From Lewinellaceae bacterium (GTDB lineage: Bacteria > Bacteroidota > Bacteroidia > Chitinophagales > Saprospiraceae): a DNA stretch of 64,000 nucleotides. The stretch spans positions 101,541 to 165,540 of the forward strand of contig JADJOD010000014.1 in assembly GCA_016713985.1 (NCBI GenBank), read 5' to 3'. Shown here one piece after another: positions 41,106-54,100 of the stretch (position 1 is the first letter of the stretch; every line of letters starts with the position of its first letter). Below the pieces are notes generated by a model. It made no database searches and had not been told where the DNA came from. It was given only the letters and a program-made list of their open reading frames with translations. Both the position numbers and the translations under genes were made by a program.

Positions 41106-41138
41106 TTTGAAATAAAAAGTTTAAAATACATACCTTTG
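41106..41138 (+). promoter_or_regulatory. Promoter of ftsA-ftsZ
   Basis: TTTG at 41106-41109 and TACCTTTG at 41131-41138 with a 21-nt spacer, a textbook Bacteroidota -33/-7 pair, 83 nt before ftsA. It would allow ftsAZ expression independent of the upstream repeats. Confidence 0.65.
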
Positions 41139-41220
41139 ACGCGGGAAAGAGTTTCATCTGCGCAGGAGGTATCACGAGAAAACAAACTGAAACTCAAAAC
41201 CATTTAAACAACAAAACATT

Positions 41221-42552
41221 ATGATGGAGTTTATCCCACAACCCCATGATGTTGTCGTCGCTCTCGATATCGGAACGACAAAGGTTTGCTGCCTCGCCGG
41301 CCGCAAAAACACACATGGCAAGTTAGAAGTCCTCGGTATTGGCAAAGTTGAAAGCGTCGGCGTTCTGCGCGGCGTCGTCAGCAACATCGAAAAAACGGTG
41401 GGCGCCATTCGGGAGGCCGTCGAGATCTGCGAGCGCAACGCACGTATGAAATACCGAAACGTACACGTCGGCATTGCAGGCCAGCACATCAAAAGTCTGC
41501 AACACCGCGGCATCCTGACGCGGGAAAGCGACCACACGGAGATCAGCCGCCGCGACGTGGACCGGATTGTGAACGACATGTTCAAATTGGTGTTACCGCC
41601 GGGTGACAAGATCATTCACGTATTTCCGCAGGAATTCACCATTGATTCCGAGCAGGGGATCGTGGACCCCATCGGCATGTGCGGCGTGCGCCTGGAAGCG
41701 AATTTCCACATCATCACCGGCCAGATCACAGCCATCAACAATATTTATCGCTGCATCGAAAAAGCCGGCCTGAAAGTGGCAGACCTCATGCTCGAACCCA
41801 TCGCCAGCGCCGAAGCAACCTTGTCCGAAGAGGAAAAGCAAGCGGGTGTGGCCCTGGTGGATATCGGCGGCGGCACTACGGATATTACCATTTTTCACGA
41901 AGGAATCATTCGCCACACGGCGGTCATCCCCTTCGGCGGCAACGTCATTACCGCCGACATCAAGGAAGGCTGCACCGTGATGCAACCGCAGGCGGAAAAA
42001 CTCAAGGTGAAATTCGGTTCTGCGCTGACCACTGAAGTTTTTGACAATCGAATCATCACCATTCCGGGCCTCAAAGGGCGCGACCACAAGGAGATCAGCG
42101 AAAAAAACCTCGCCCGGATCATCCAGGCGCGTATGGAGGAGGTACTCGACTACGTGTTGTGGGAAATCCGCCGCAGCGGCTACGAACGCAAACTCATCGG
42201 CGGCATCGTGCTCACCGGCGGCGGTTCGCTGATGGCGCATTCGGACAAACTCGCCGAATTCCACACCGGCATGTCCAGCCGGATCGGTGTGCCGGTCGAA
42301 AACCTGGCGCACGGCTACCACGAGTCGGTCAACAGCCCGATCTACAGCACGGCCATCGGCCTGTTGTTGCGCGGACTGCAAGACGTCGAGGCTGGTGTCA
42401 GCGATACCACGGCACAGGCTGTTTCGGACGAAAATCGCGAACCCTCCAACGTTTCGGAAGAAAAAGAAGCCTCCTGGCTGGAAAGTGTCTTCCGCAAAAC
42501 CAAGGAATGGTTTGAAGCCGAACCCGACATGGATTTTGAGCGAAAAAAATAA
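41221..42552 (+). CDS. ftsA: Cell division protein FtsA
   Basis: 443 residues, actin-like ATPase that links FtsZ filaments to the membrane. Phosphate-1 motif VVALDIGTTKVCCLAGRK, the SHS2 (1C) domain with RNARMKYRNVHVGIAGQHIK, phosphate-2 VALVDIGGGTTDITIFHEG, and adenosine motif GIVLTGGGSLMAHSDKLAEF. The C-terminal ~60 residues (from DVEAGVSDTTAQAVSDENRE) are a linker before a membrane-targeting helix (ASWLESVFRKTKEWF). The tandem ATG ATG leaves the start uncertain by one codon. The gap to ftsZ is 42 nt. Confidence 0.95.
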   Translation: MMEFIPQPHDVVVALDIGTTKVCCLAGRKNTHGKLEVLGIGKVESVGVLRGVVSNIEKTVGAIREAVEICERNARMKYRNVHVGIAGQHIKSLQHRGILTRESDHTEISRRDVDRIVNDMFKLVLPPGDKIIHVFPQEFTIDSEQGIVDPIGMCGVRLEANFHIITGQITAINNIYRCIEKAGLKVADLMLEPIASAEATLSEEEKQAGVALVDIGGGTTDITIFHEGIIRHTAVIPFGGNVITADIKEGCTVMQPQAEKLKVKFGSALTTEVFDNRIITIPGLKGRDHKEISEKNLARIIQARMEEVLDYVLWEIRRSGYERKLIGGIVLTGGGSLMAHSDKLAEFHTGMSSRIGVPVENLAHGYHESVNSPIYSTAIGLLLRGLQDVEAGVSDTTAQAVSDENREPSNVSEEKEASWLESVFRKTKEWFEAEPDMDFERKK

Positions 42553-42594
42553 ACGCTCCAACCCACATTCGATAACTCATAAATTTCAAATATC

Positions 42595-44079
<1,485 letters not shown>

Positions 44080-44082
44080 GAG

Positions 44083-44194
<112 letters not shown>

Positions 44195-44228
44195 AATTCA
44201 TAGATTCTGATTATTTCTGCTAATTGGT

Positions 44229-44266
44229 AGCGGCCTCGGAGGGTGGGACTCCGGGCCGCTTTTTTT
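44229..44266 (+). terminator. Rho-independent terminator of the dcw cluster
   Basis: Stem AGCGGCC (44229-44235) with GGCCGCT (44254-44260), extended inside by CGGAG and CTCCG, followed by seven Ts. It marks the end of the ftsA-ftsZ transcript. Confidence 0.9.
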
Positions 44267-44277
44267 GTTCCATGTAC

Positions 44278-44450
44278 GGCGGACTTCCAAGTCCGCCGCG
44301 TCGCGCGCCCAAGCGTTGGACTTCCAAGTCCGCCGCGTCGCGCGCCCAAGCGTTGGACTTCCAAGTCCGCCGCGTCACGCCTCCGTGCTTTAAAACGAAA
44401 AACCGCGATGCCCGACGCAGCGCGGCGCCGGACCAGGAAGGCCGGCGTAC
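44278..44450. repeat. REP-like cluster downstream of ftsZ
   Basis: The 14-nt core GGACTTCCAAGTCC occurs at 44281, 44318 and 44355 with a 37-bp period; the first copy is the full GGCGGACTTCCAAGTCCGCC. Then 44404-44450 aligns without gaps to 57903-57949 beside the RAYT gene (39 of 47 positions identical by hand), and contains a decayed palindrome. The rest of 44451-44534 shows nothing further. Confidence 0.8.
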
Positions 44451-44534
44451 CTTCTGCTCCACTTTTGGCGCCTCCTGATATTTTACTTTTTTCTTTAGAA
44501 GAAATGACATACTCTTGCCGGGATAAACCTTTGT

Positions 44535-47500
44535 TTGAAAAACCGGTTTCCCGTGTCGCCCATCCTGCGTTTTTTACTCTTTATCGTCCTGTATTTCAAA
44601 ATTGCGTTGGCGCTGCCTGCACAACATCCGTTCCGAAAAGTTGATTATTTGGGCGATGAAACAGGTATTAAATCGTCGCCACTCTGTATTGCAGAAGATG
44701 TCAAAGGCTTTTTTTGGGTCGGTACAGACGACGGATTGTACCGGTTTGATGGAGCGCACGCCCGGCAGATTTTTTACAAACCGGAAGAAAACCTGGGATT
44801 CGGGCGTGTTTCGGACCTCGAATATGAACCCGCTACCGACAGGTTATGGGTATGTTCTGATCGCGGTATATGTCGTTATGATTTGAATGATAAAACGGTC
44901 GATCGTTTTAACCCGGAAGATTAAAAAAAGAAAAGCGAGATAGACAAAGGGCATGAATGCATTTTTCGGGACCGACAGGGAACGTGGTGGGGCGATTTCA
45001 ACACAAAGGGCCTCACGCATTTTTCGCCCGATGACAAACAGGCAGACCGGTATGTAGTCTCCGAATCACAACTTAAGGACAGGGGTGTTTTAGTCTTGCC
45101 AATACGGTGCTGGCGGTAACGCAGGATGCCCGCCACGATTCCATTATCTGGGCGGGTACACGCTGCGGACTGATCCGGGTCAACAAAGTGACCAAAACGA
45201 TGCAGTACTACCTGTACAGGCACCCGGATGACGCGTTGGTGGAAGCCTCCAATGCCATGACCTGCCTCTTGTCGCATCCCAACGGACGGCTCTATATCGG
45301 AACCTGGAACGGCGGCCTGCTCGATTTTGACCCGGCGACGCAGCAATTTCGACAGTATTTTCCCGACCCCGGCAAATTTGACCTCATCGCGAGCAAGAAC
45401 AATGTTTATGCCTTGCTGGAAGACGGTTCCGAAGCATTTTGGGTGAGTAGCAGCATGGGTATTTGCAGGTTCAACATTCCGGCTTCCGAATTTACACGGA
45501 TCAAAAAAGACGCTTCCCTGCATTACCAGGATGTAAACGGAGATTTCTGGGGCTTTAGTAGTTACTTGCTGCGCTACAATCGCTTTAAAAACCAATTTCC
45601 GATAGTGCCCGGCCTGACCGGCAGAGTAAAACGCTTCCTCGTAAATACCCGGGAAATGAAATTTATATCAAAAAATACGACGAAGACGGGGTATTAGTGC
45701 TCGATCCCGGCAAACAAACAATCAGGCGCTTGCCATTTCCCGGGAAAGCGAACGCTGCGGCGGATGGCGACGTGTTGGAATATTCGGCAATGGGCTTGCT
45801 GACCAACAACAGGGAGCAGTTATTTCTTTTGCAAAAGGAGGGTAGCAATTTTGCCCCCCTGTATACTATTCCTTCAGAAGCGGGCTGGATTTCCTCCCGG
45901 GTTCTGCCCGACGGCGGCGTCGTTCTCACCGGAGATCGCGGCTACCTCTTTCATTTCAAACCCGGCGACCGCGTGCCGGAGGTATACTCCCCGGCTGCAG
46001 TGGGCGGCGGGATAACAGGATTTCAGGATGGCTTACAGGTGATGGCGGTTGACCGATTTGGGCGTGCCTGGCTTGGCAGCTCGGGTGGTTATTGCATTTT
46101 TGATCCGCATAACCGCCAATTTCTGCGCTTCCCCTACCAAAATGCACCCGATAAAATTTTCCAGGATATAAGGGAGTTTTTTGCTGATGGCAAAGGGCGA
46201 ATGTGGTGCATAGGGCCGGAGGAGTTGGGCTGGATCGATCAGGCTCATCCGGAGCAAGGTATTCAACAACGACATGACCGTTCCACGGGGTTTTATTTTG
46301 CTCCTTTAGGTACTTTGAGAACCGACAAACAAGGGCACGTCTGGTTCACCTGCAACAAAGGCCTGGTTCAGTTTTCTCCGGACGACCGGTCCTATAAAAT
46401 TTACCCGGCGGGCAATCATGCTATGTCGTTTTTACCTGATGGAAAGCTAATTATGAGCTTTGGAGATGGTGTTAGTGTGGTGCACCCCGATTCGCTCCTC
46501 GCAGATACCGCTCTGCCTCGCCCTTATGCGGCCTGGTTCAAGGTATTGGACAAAGAAAAACAGCTCTCTGGCAGCTTGCTCGCGCCCGATGAGATACGGC
46601 TACTGCCGAATGAAAACTTTATTTCCATCGGGTTTTCCATACTCGGTTTTTTCAAACCGGAAGACTATCAGTTTGCTTATCAGCTCGTTGGGCTAAACGA
46701 AGACTTGGTGCAGGCCGATGCCGACAATCCGGTAGCCGCCTACACGGCACTCAGCGGCGGCGGTTATGTGTTTCGCCTGAAAGTCCGCGACGCTTTGGGA
46801 CGGTGGACCATTCAACCTTACGAATTGCGTATCCACATTGCCACCCCTTGGTACCGCAGTTGGCCGGCATGGATGTTTTATACGTTGTTGACGGTGCTTG
46901 CGGCCCGTTGGTGGCTCCGAAATCGCGACCGGCAACTGATTGTGCAACAACAACTTCGGGAAGAACAACGGGAAGCCGAACGCCTTAAAGAATTAGACGT
47001 TTTTAAAAACCGCTTTTTCGCCAATATCACCCATGAGTTTCGCACGCCGCTGACCGTTATTCTCGGCATGACGGGTGAACTGGAAGCGGAAGTAAAAAAC
47101 GAACAACCAATCCAGGGTTTGAAATCAAAAATCCAGGACGCTCTGCCGTTTATCCGGCGCAACGGACAACGTTTACTCGACCTGGTCAATCAAATGCTTG
47201 CCCTGTCCCGCCTCGATGCAGGCGCCCTGCCCGTACAAATGGTGCGTGGCGATGTGATGAATCAACTGCGCATCCTGGTGGAGGCGTTTCACTCGTACGC
47301 CGTGTCGCAAAAAATCGGACTTCAGTTTCATGCCGACCCGGAGAATTTTGAAATGGATTTTGACCCTGAGCTCCTGCAACGAATTCTCAGTAACCTGATT
47401 TTCAATGCATTAAAATTCACAGAAGAATACGGCAACGTATTGGTAAGCGCTATATCCGTGCAGGAAAAAGGACAAAACGAATACCTGCAAATAGAGGTTC

Positions 47501-48546
47501 GCGATTCGGGTATCGGTATTGCGCCCGAACAATTGCCTTTCATTTTCGACCGCTTTTACCAGACGAATGCCGCGCCTTTGCGGGGTGAGGAAAGTTCGGG
47601 CATCGGGCTGGCCTTAGTTAAAGAAATTGTCACTTTACTGCAAGGCCGTATCGAGGTTGCCAGCACGGTGGAGCGCGGCACCACCTTTCGTGTGTGGCTC
47701 CCGGTGACCCGGCAATCAGAAAAAGCGGTGAAACCGGAAGGATATTTGATCGAAGTGCCCACACCTAATTCTCCGTTCGGAGAAACCCCTGAACCAGCGG
47801 GCACGGACAAACCCCTCGTTTTGGTGATCGAGGATAATGCCGACGTCCTCGAATACATCTGCGGCTGCCTGCTTCCCGATTGGGACGTAGTGACTGCCCG
47901 AAACGGCGTCGCCGGCCTCGCCATAGCCCAGGCGGAATTGCCCGATGTTATCATCAGCGATGTCATGATGCCCGGAATGGACGGATTCGATTTGACTGCG
48001 GCGATCAAATCCGATCTGCGTACCAGCCACATCCCGATACTTTTACTCACGGCCAAATCGAGCCGGGCCGATATCCTGGAAGGCCTTTCCAGGGGCGCCG
48101 ACGATTACTTGGTCAAACCTTTTGACAAGGCCGAACTGCTGCTGCGCCTGCACAACTTTTACCAGCAACAGATCCGCTGGCAAAACAAACCTGCCGAACC
48201 GGAGGCGCCCGACCCGCTGCCTCCATCCGAACGGGCTTTCCTCAACAAGGTGGATGCAGTCATTGAAGCGCAACTGGATAAATCGGAATTCAAAGCAGAA
48301 CACCTGGCGCGGGCGGTGACCCTGAGCCGGGTACAATTGCACCGTAAACTCAGCGCGTTGGCGGGTATATCCACCGGTTTGTATATCCGCCGCTATCGAT
48401 TGTTTCAGGCAAAACGCCTGCTGGAAACAACCGACCTGCCGGTATCCGAAGTGGCCTGGAAAGTGGGTTTTGAAAACCTGTCGTGGTTTTCGCAGGCCTA
48501 CCGCGAAGAATTCGGAGAAAGTCCGCGCGATTCCCGCAAACAGTAG
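44535..48546 (+). CDS. Hybrid two-component sensor-regulator (HTCS type), broken frame
   Basis: About 1337 residues if repaired; start TTG 44535 gives a signal peptide (PILRFLLFIVLYFKIALALP). Order: regulator-propeller repeats (EDVKGFFWVGTDDGLYRF; GRAWLGSSGGYCIFD), a Y_Y_Y-type domain ending VFRLKVRDALGRW, one membrane span (AWMFYTLLTVLAARWWL), HisKA (ANITHEFRTPLTVILGM), HATPase (LSNLIFNALKFTEEYGN; DSGIGIAPEQLPFIFDRFY), receiver (VIISDVMMPGMDGFDLT) and AraC helix-turn-helix (VSEVAWKVGFENLSWFSQAY). Such proteins sense periplasmic oligosaccharides or peptides. Damage: an in-frame TAA at 44922-44924 and frameshifts near 45085 and 45655. The T9SS gene downstream is a possible target. Confidence 0.82.
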
Positions 48547-48735
48547 CGTTTGTTATTTAAACAACACGCAATGGCTTGATCTTCAGTATTTTGAAAAACA
48601 TTGTTTCGCCAGCGATGCAACAATACCCACACTTTTTTTGCCGCAACTAAAGTTTATGAAACCCTGGCTAAATTCGGGGAGGATAGATCAGGAATACATT
48701 TGAGCCGCATTAATTTCACTACAAAAATCTGGCTC

Positions 48736-50949
48736 ATGAGACTTCTGTTCACCGTTTTTATCCTTTGCATTTCACTTGCTCTCACCGCGCAAAACGACAC
48801 CTGGACCTACTTTGCTCCTCCACCCGACCTAAGCTGCCAGGCAGCCCGGGGCAACACCATTCTCGTGGGGACTATCGGCGCTGGCATTGTGCGTTTCGAC
48901 ACTTTGGGCAACCGCGCAGTGCTCAACGCCAATAACTCAGCCCTGCCATCGGACACCGTTACTTATCTCGCCATAGATGTTGCGGGAAACTGGTGGATGA
49001 TTCACGCCGGCGGCTTCGGTCGTTTTGACGGGGTGAACACACAAACCTGGTCACTGGCACAAATGGGGCTTCCGGCCAACACATTCGTCCGGGAAATGAA
49101 ACCTGCACCCGACAGCAGTATGTACGTCATCTCAGACAACGGCGTGGCGATTTTTAAGAACAACAACTGGTCGGTGCTGAACACCTCCAATTCCGGATTG
49201 CCTACCAATAACGTTTGGGATGTGGCTTTTGGCCCAGACGGAAAGCGGTATTTTGCTACCACGGGCAGCGGGGTCGTCGTTCAGGACGGCGCCAACTGGG
49301 CCTCCTATACCACTGCCAACACCGGCATTACCTTTCTGAACAACGTATTTTCTGTGGCAATAGCAACAGATGGGGTACTTTGGGCTGTCGGAGGTGTAAA
49401 TCCCAATACCGCAATCCGGCTTGCTAAATTTGACGCCGGAGCCTGGACGGGGTTCACTCCTGCTGGTATCGGCATAACTCAATCGGTGCTTTTGCGCAAA
49501 CTGACAGCCGGTAGTGCCGGCCATGTTTATTTGACAAGCTCTGCTACCGTTTCCATCTTGCAGCAAGACGCCTGGACGCATTATTACGCCCAGGAAATCG
49601 GTTGCGTTCCCGATGGAATGATAGCGCCCGTCGAGGATGCTGCGGCGAATATCTGGATATTCACTTCCTGTCAATTGGCGCGTTTCGACGGGCAAACATG
49701 GCAACAATTTAGCGCAGGTTTGCCCGGCCCGCCCAATGGCACCTTTTTCGACGGTATCGCCGAAGGCGCCGACGGTAGTATCTGGATGGGCGCCTATGAA
49801 GGAGGATATATCGCGCGCCTGAAAAACGACGACTCCTGGGAACAATACCACCCCGCAAATTACGGCGCAACGAACAGCAGGGTGACCAGCGTACAAGCCG
49901 CTCCCGACGGGAAGATGTGGTTTGGTTTCGAAAACAGCGAGATACTGCGTTACGCTAATGGCAATTGGACTCTTTTTGACACCTGTGCCGTTCATTTCCC
50001 CGGCCATTTTGTCGTTAGCGCCGCTACTGCGCCCAACGGCGACCAGTGGTTCTCTTTCTGGCAAATGTCGTCATCGCCACCCCTCTCCGGCCTGGCTCGT
50101 TACAGCGCTGATGGGCAGTGGAATTTCTTTTCTGCTGCAAATGCGCCGTTGTCCGTTGATTATATTCGGAAAATAATCTTCGAAGCCGACGGTACGGCAT
50201 GGTTTGCAACCACTTATGGCGGAATACTCCGCTTCGACGGCGCCGCTTGGGACTCCATCACTGCAAGCAACTCCAGTCTTCCCAGCAATCGGGTCCATTA
50301 CCTCGCTCAGGCGCCTGATGGCGCCATTTGGGCGGCCACCGCCGATTCCGGCCTGGCCCGGTTCGATGGGCAAAACTGGACGACACTGAATAGTGCCAAT
50401 TCGGGCTTACCTTCCAATGTGACATCAAGGATCGCATTTGACAAGGCAGGCGGTATGTATGTGGGCTTCGTGCCGGCAACGCCCGGGACGCCCGGGGCGA
50501 GGGCTATCGTGTTGCGCGGCGGCACCTGGACCGAACTCGTCCCTCCGGGCTGGGAAAACAGCTCGAATGACGAACTGGATGCCTTTATCGTTGACAGCCA
50601 AAACCGGCTGTGGTTTGCCGAATTCTATGATCCCGGAGTGTATCGCTACGACCCGATGCTGGTACATACCAACGATGTGTTTTCGTCGGGTGGGGAAATA
50701 CGTGTTTTTCCCAACCCTGCTTCCGATGTTTTGCATTTGCAAATTCCCGGCTGGGAAAATCAACAAATCCAACTCCACGTGACAGACGCTTTTGGAAGAC
50801 TTGTATTCCAGCGAAATTCAACGTCAATTGCCGGCGTGCTAACGCTTCAATTGCCGGTTGACTGGCCCGCAGGCATCTACAACCTCGAAGCTTTCAACGA
50901 ACTCGGCGAGCGGCAGACGGGGCGTTTTGTGCGGGCGGCAGATAAGTGA
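48736..50949 (+). CDS. Secreted regulator-propeller repeat protein, T9SS type A
   Basis: 737 residues from ATG 48736, giving signal peptide MRLLFTVFILCISLALTAQ; the frame extends upstream without a better start. Around ten repeats of the two-component-regulator-propeller kind follow, for example NSGLPTNNVWDVAFGPDGK, NSSLPSNRVHYLAQAPDG and NSGLPSNVTSRIAFDKAGG, each with a W/F-x-FDG-x-x-W. The C-terminal ~85 residues (IRVFPNPASDVLHLQIPGW to GERQTGRFVRAADK) are a T9SS type A sorting domain closely like that of the next gene. Probably a surface or secreted beta-propeller. It stands alone without kinase domains, just after the broken sensor. Confidence 0.82.
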   Translation: MRLLFTVFILCISLALTAQNDTWTYFAPPPDLSCQAARGNTILVGTIGAGIVRFDTLGNRAVLNANNSALPSDTVTYLAIDVAGNWWMIHAGGFGRFDGVNTQTWSLAQMGLPANTFVREMKPAPDSSMYVISDNGVAIFKNNNWSVLNTSNSGLPTNNVWDVAFGPDGKRYFATTGSGVVVQDGANWASYTTANTGITFLNNVFSVAIATDGVLWAVGGVNPNTAIRLAKFDAGAWTGFTPAGIGITQSVLLRKLTAGSAGHVYLTSSATVSILQQDAWTHYYAQEIGCVPDGMIAPVEDAAANIWIFTSCQLARFDGQTWQQFSAGLPGPPNGTFFDGIAEGADGSIWMGAYEGGYIARLKNDDSWEQYHPANYGATNSRVTSVQAAPDGKMWFGFENSEILRYANGNWTLFDTCAVHFPGHFVVSAATAPNGDQWFSFWQMSSSPPLSGLARYSADGQWNFFSAANAPLSVDYIRKIIFEADGTAWFATTYGGILRFDGAAWDSITASNSSLPSNRVHYLAQAPDGAIWAATADSGLARFDGQNWTTLNSANSGLPSNVTSRIAFDKAGGMYVGFVPATPGTPGARAIVLRGGTWTELVPPGWENSSNDELDAFIVDSQNRLWFAEFYDPGVYRYDPMLVHTNDVFSSGGEIRVFPNPASDVLHLQIPGWENQQIQLHVTDAFGRLVFQRNSTSIAGVLTLQLPVDWPAGIYNLEAFNELGERQTGRFVRAADK

Positions 50950-50973
50950 ATTTCCACCTTTTTGTAAAAATGA

Positions 50974-51007
50974 AGCGGCCCGGCAGGCGACCCCGGGCCG
51001 CTTTTTA
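50974..51007 (+). terminator. Rho-independent terminator
   Basis: Perfect 10-bp stem AGCGGCCCGG (50974-50983) and CCGGGCCGCT (50993-51002), 9-nt loop, then TTTTT, 25 nt after the stop of the propeller gene. Confidence 0.9.
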
Positions 51008-51127
51008 TGTGCCGAAAGCCGACAAAATACCCGCCCAATGTTAGTGAAAAGTCATTGAAAGACAACAACTTGCCGGGTTTGTCTTCCATCTTGCACAATT
51101 TGCCTTCCGGCGCGGAAGCGAAGGGTT

Positions 51128-51135
51128 TAGTTTTG
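51128..51135 (+). promoter_or_regulatory. -7 box TAGTTTTG
   Basis: Perfect TAnnTTTG, 47 nt before the ATG at 51182 and after a terminator, so this gene has its own promoter. Confidence 0.5.
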
Positions 51136-51181
51136 TCTTGCCATTTATTGCATCTTGAACACAAAACCAAAGATCGGTCGC

Positions 51182-54100
51182 ATGCTAATCAATCCAACAC
51201 ACCGCATTCTCCTCCCAAACCCGCTCAAACCGGTTTTCACTGCCCTGTTTTTTTGTTGCCTCGTTCTCACTCCGGCGACCTTGCCGGCACAGGCATTTTC
51301 CGCAGGGATGTCGCCGGACATCAAAATTTCCGGGGCCGGAATGACTTCCCAAATCGACTCGTTTTGCGGAACGGCTTTTTTCAAACGGCTTTTTATCCAG
51401 GGCCAATCCACGGCCGGTTACAACATTGTGCCGGCTCCGAACGGGAATTTTTTCCTGGCCACTTCGGTGAACGAAAAAACGATGGTGATCCTCGTCGATA
51501 AAAACATGGAAATGATCTGGACACAAACCATGGACCTGGGCGCCGGCAACGACGCCGTCACGGACATGCGCCTGGATGCAGAGGGACAGATCATTGGAGT
51601 CGGTAACGCCGGGGGGGCGCCGGTTGCCTGTTTTGCCTTTAAAATGAATGCCGTGACCGGGCAACTGATCTGGCGCAGCCAGCTGAACAGTCCGATTAAC
51701 TCCTATTTCACCCGTATATTGGAAAAAAGCAACGGGACGGACAACTACTTTCTGTTCGGACAAACGGATGCTGTGGGAGGCACCGGATGTAATACCCTGC
51801 TGATGGAAATCAACCGGAATACCGGCCAACTGATCTGGGACCGGCATTACACCCTCGGCAGTTGTGAAGCCTTTTACGACGTTTATATAGAAAATAACCA
51901 AATTTATACCTGCGGGCGTTATAACCTGAACGGGGGCGGGCAAGCCGGTTTCCGGGCGGCGCTCACCGTGCTGGATATGGATGGAAACGTGCAATGGTCG
52001 CGGCATTATTTGCGGTCTATGAGTCAGACCGCCCGGCTGCACGCCAATGAGTTGCTTCCGGACAATGGTGGTATCGTCCTCTTCGGATGGGGCAGCGACG
52101 TGAGTATCAGCCTGACCGAAACAGCGTTTCAACTCATGAAAACCGATTCGGCAGGCGCATTGGAGTGGGCAAAAAAATACGAAGTTACCGGTGGCAATGA
52201 AGAACGTGCATTCCGGTTGATCAACCTCCCGGACGGCTATTTGATGTGCGGCACCTTTGTGCGGCCGGGCGCTGCCGGAAAGGAAATCGGTCTGATCAAA
52301 ACCGATAAAATCGGCGGCTTTTTGTGGGGCAAATCATATGGAGTTAACGGCGAAGACCGCCTGAACGACGTGTTGCTGGTTGCCGATACCCTGTACCTGA
52401 TCGGAAGTACGCAGAAGGGTGGCATTTTTGATATCCTGGTGGGAAAACTGGATTTGGATGGCAATGTTGACACCCAGTGTTCATTTGTCAAACCTTTAGA
52501 CCTTGCGGTTTCCGATTACCCCGATCCACTCGACGAGTATCACACCCTCACCGAACTCAACGTCACGCACAACTATTCGACGGCTGCACTCCCGGTTCAG
52601 GGAGTGGAAAATGTAACAACCGAGGCCATTTGCCTGAAGATCTGCGACACCGGTTGCGACAAACCCGATGCGGGTGTGACCATCGATTCGTTGTACTGCG
52701 ACGGCAGCTCCACGGTGATCAAACTGCGCATTCACAACACCGGATTTGCACCATATCCCGCCAATTCGTTGTTGTCGTTTTATGACGCCGACCCAACCAC
52801 ATCGGCTGCCAATTTGCTTAAAACGATGCCGGTCGCCATCGCGATTGATACCGGCGCCTATCTCTCCGTTGAAATTTACGACGGTCATACCTTTTTGCCG
52901 GTGAGCGGCAACTTCGTGCTTTACGCCGTGGTAAACGACGGCGGCAATCTGAGCACGCCATTTCCGCTGAGCAGTCTGGCCAACGCCGGTATTCAGGAAT
53001 GTGATTATACGAACAACGCAGGCAGCCATCCGTTTGCGGCTTCCGGCACACCGTTGCTGGATTTAGGGCCCGACGTAGCCGTATGCCCGGGCGCCGGGTT
53101 CCTGATTCCCGCCAATTCCGGGTTCTTTCAATACCAATGGCAGGATGGCTCCGGCGAACCATTTTTTACCGCCCAAACACCGGGTGTTTATTGGGTGCAA
53201 ACGACGGATGTTTGCGGCTTCAAACAGGCGGATTCCATCAACGTCGCTTTCCTGCCGTACAACCAGCGCGCGGAAACCATCGGATTGTGCACCGGCGACT
53301 CAGTGTTGATCAACGGAGTTTATTACACCCAGTCGGGCACGGTGACCGATACACTTGCAAACACCGGAAGTGGTTGTGATACGATCGTGACCTATACTTT
53401 GGTCCCGGATATCTCATTTCTCAAAGTGCTGGGCAGAGAAGATGCCAACGAAGCTGCGTTGGGAATATATGACGCCAAAGACGGAAACCTGTATGTAAGC
53501 GGCATTGTCGGCGGCGATAGTTTGGCCATTATCAAAATGACGCCCACAGGCGACATCCTTTGGGTCGACCGGATTGATTTCATCGATGACAGAATTGAGT
53601 ATATTGCTGAAATGTTTGTAGATGACGAGGGGATGCTTGTCGGCGCCGGCACGTTTTCTAATATTCAGGAGGGCTTCGGATTTCGCTATGACCCGGCAAC
53701 ACACACCCTTCTTTGGTCAAAACGCCTCATTCTTGCCGGTTGTCAGTTGCTGGGCATTTTCCAGAAGCCGAACACCGGCAATTACCGGGTTTATATGAAT
53801 GCCCCCGCACCACTCCAGATCGGCACCAGGACTGTGCAATGGGATATTTCAAAAACAACAGGAAGCGCCATCCTGGGTACTGCTACACGATATTTCGTTG
53901 ACACTTCCGATTTGATCAACAATATGGTGTTGCACCAGGGCAAAATATACGCATGCGGCAGTTCCACCTTTACGGGATTTGGCACAGCGGGAAGGCGACA
54001 ATCGCTTACACGATTAGACCTCGACGGCAACGTGGAGTGGTCGCGCCTCGGTCCAGCCGGCCCCAATACCGTTCAATGGATGACGGGCAACGACCTCCTT

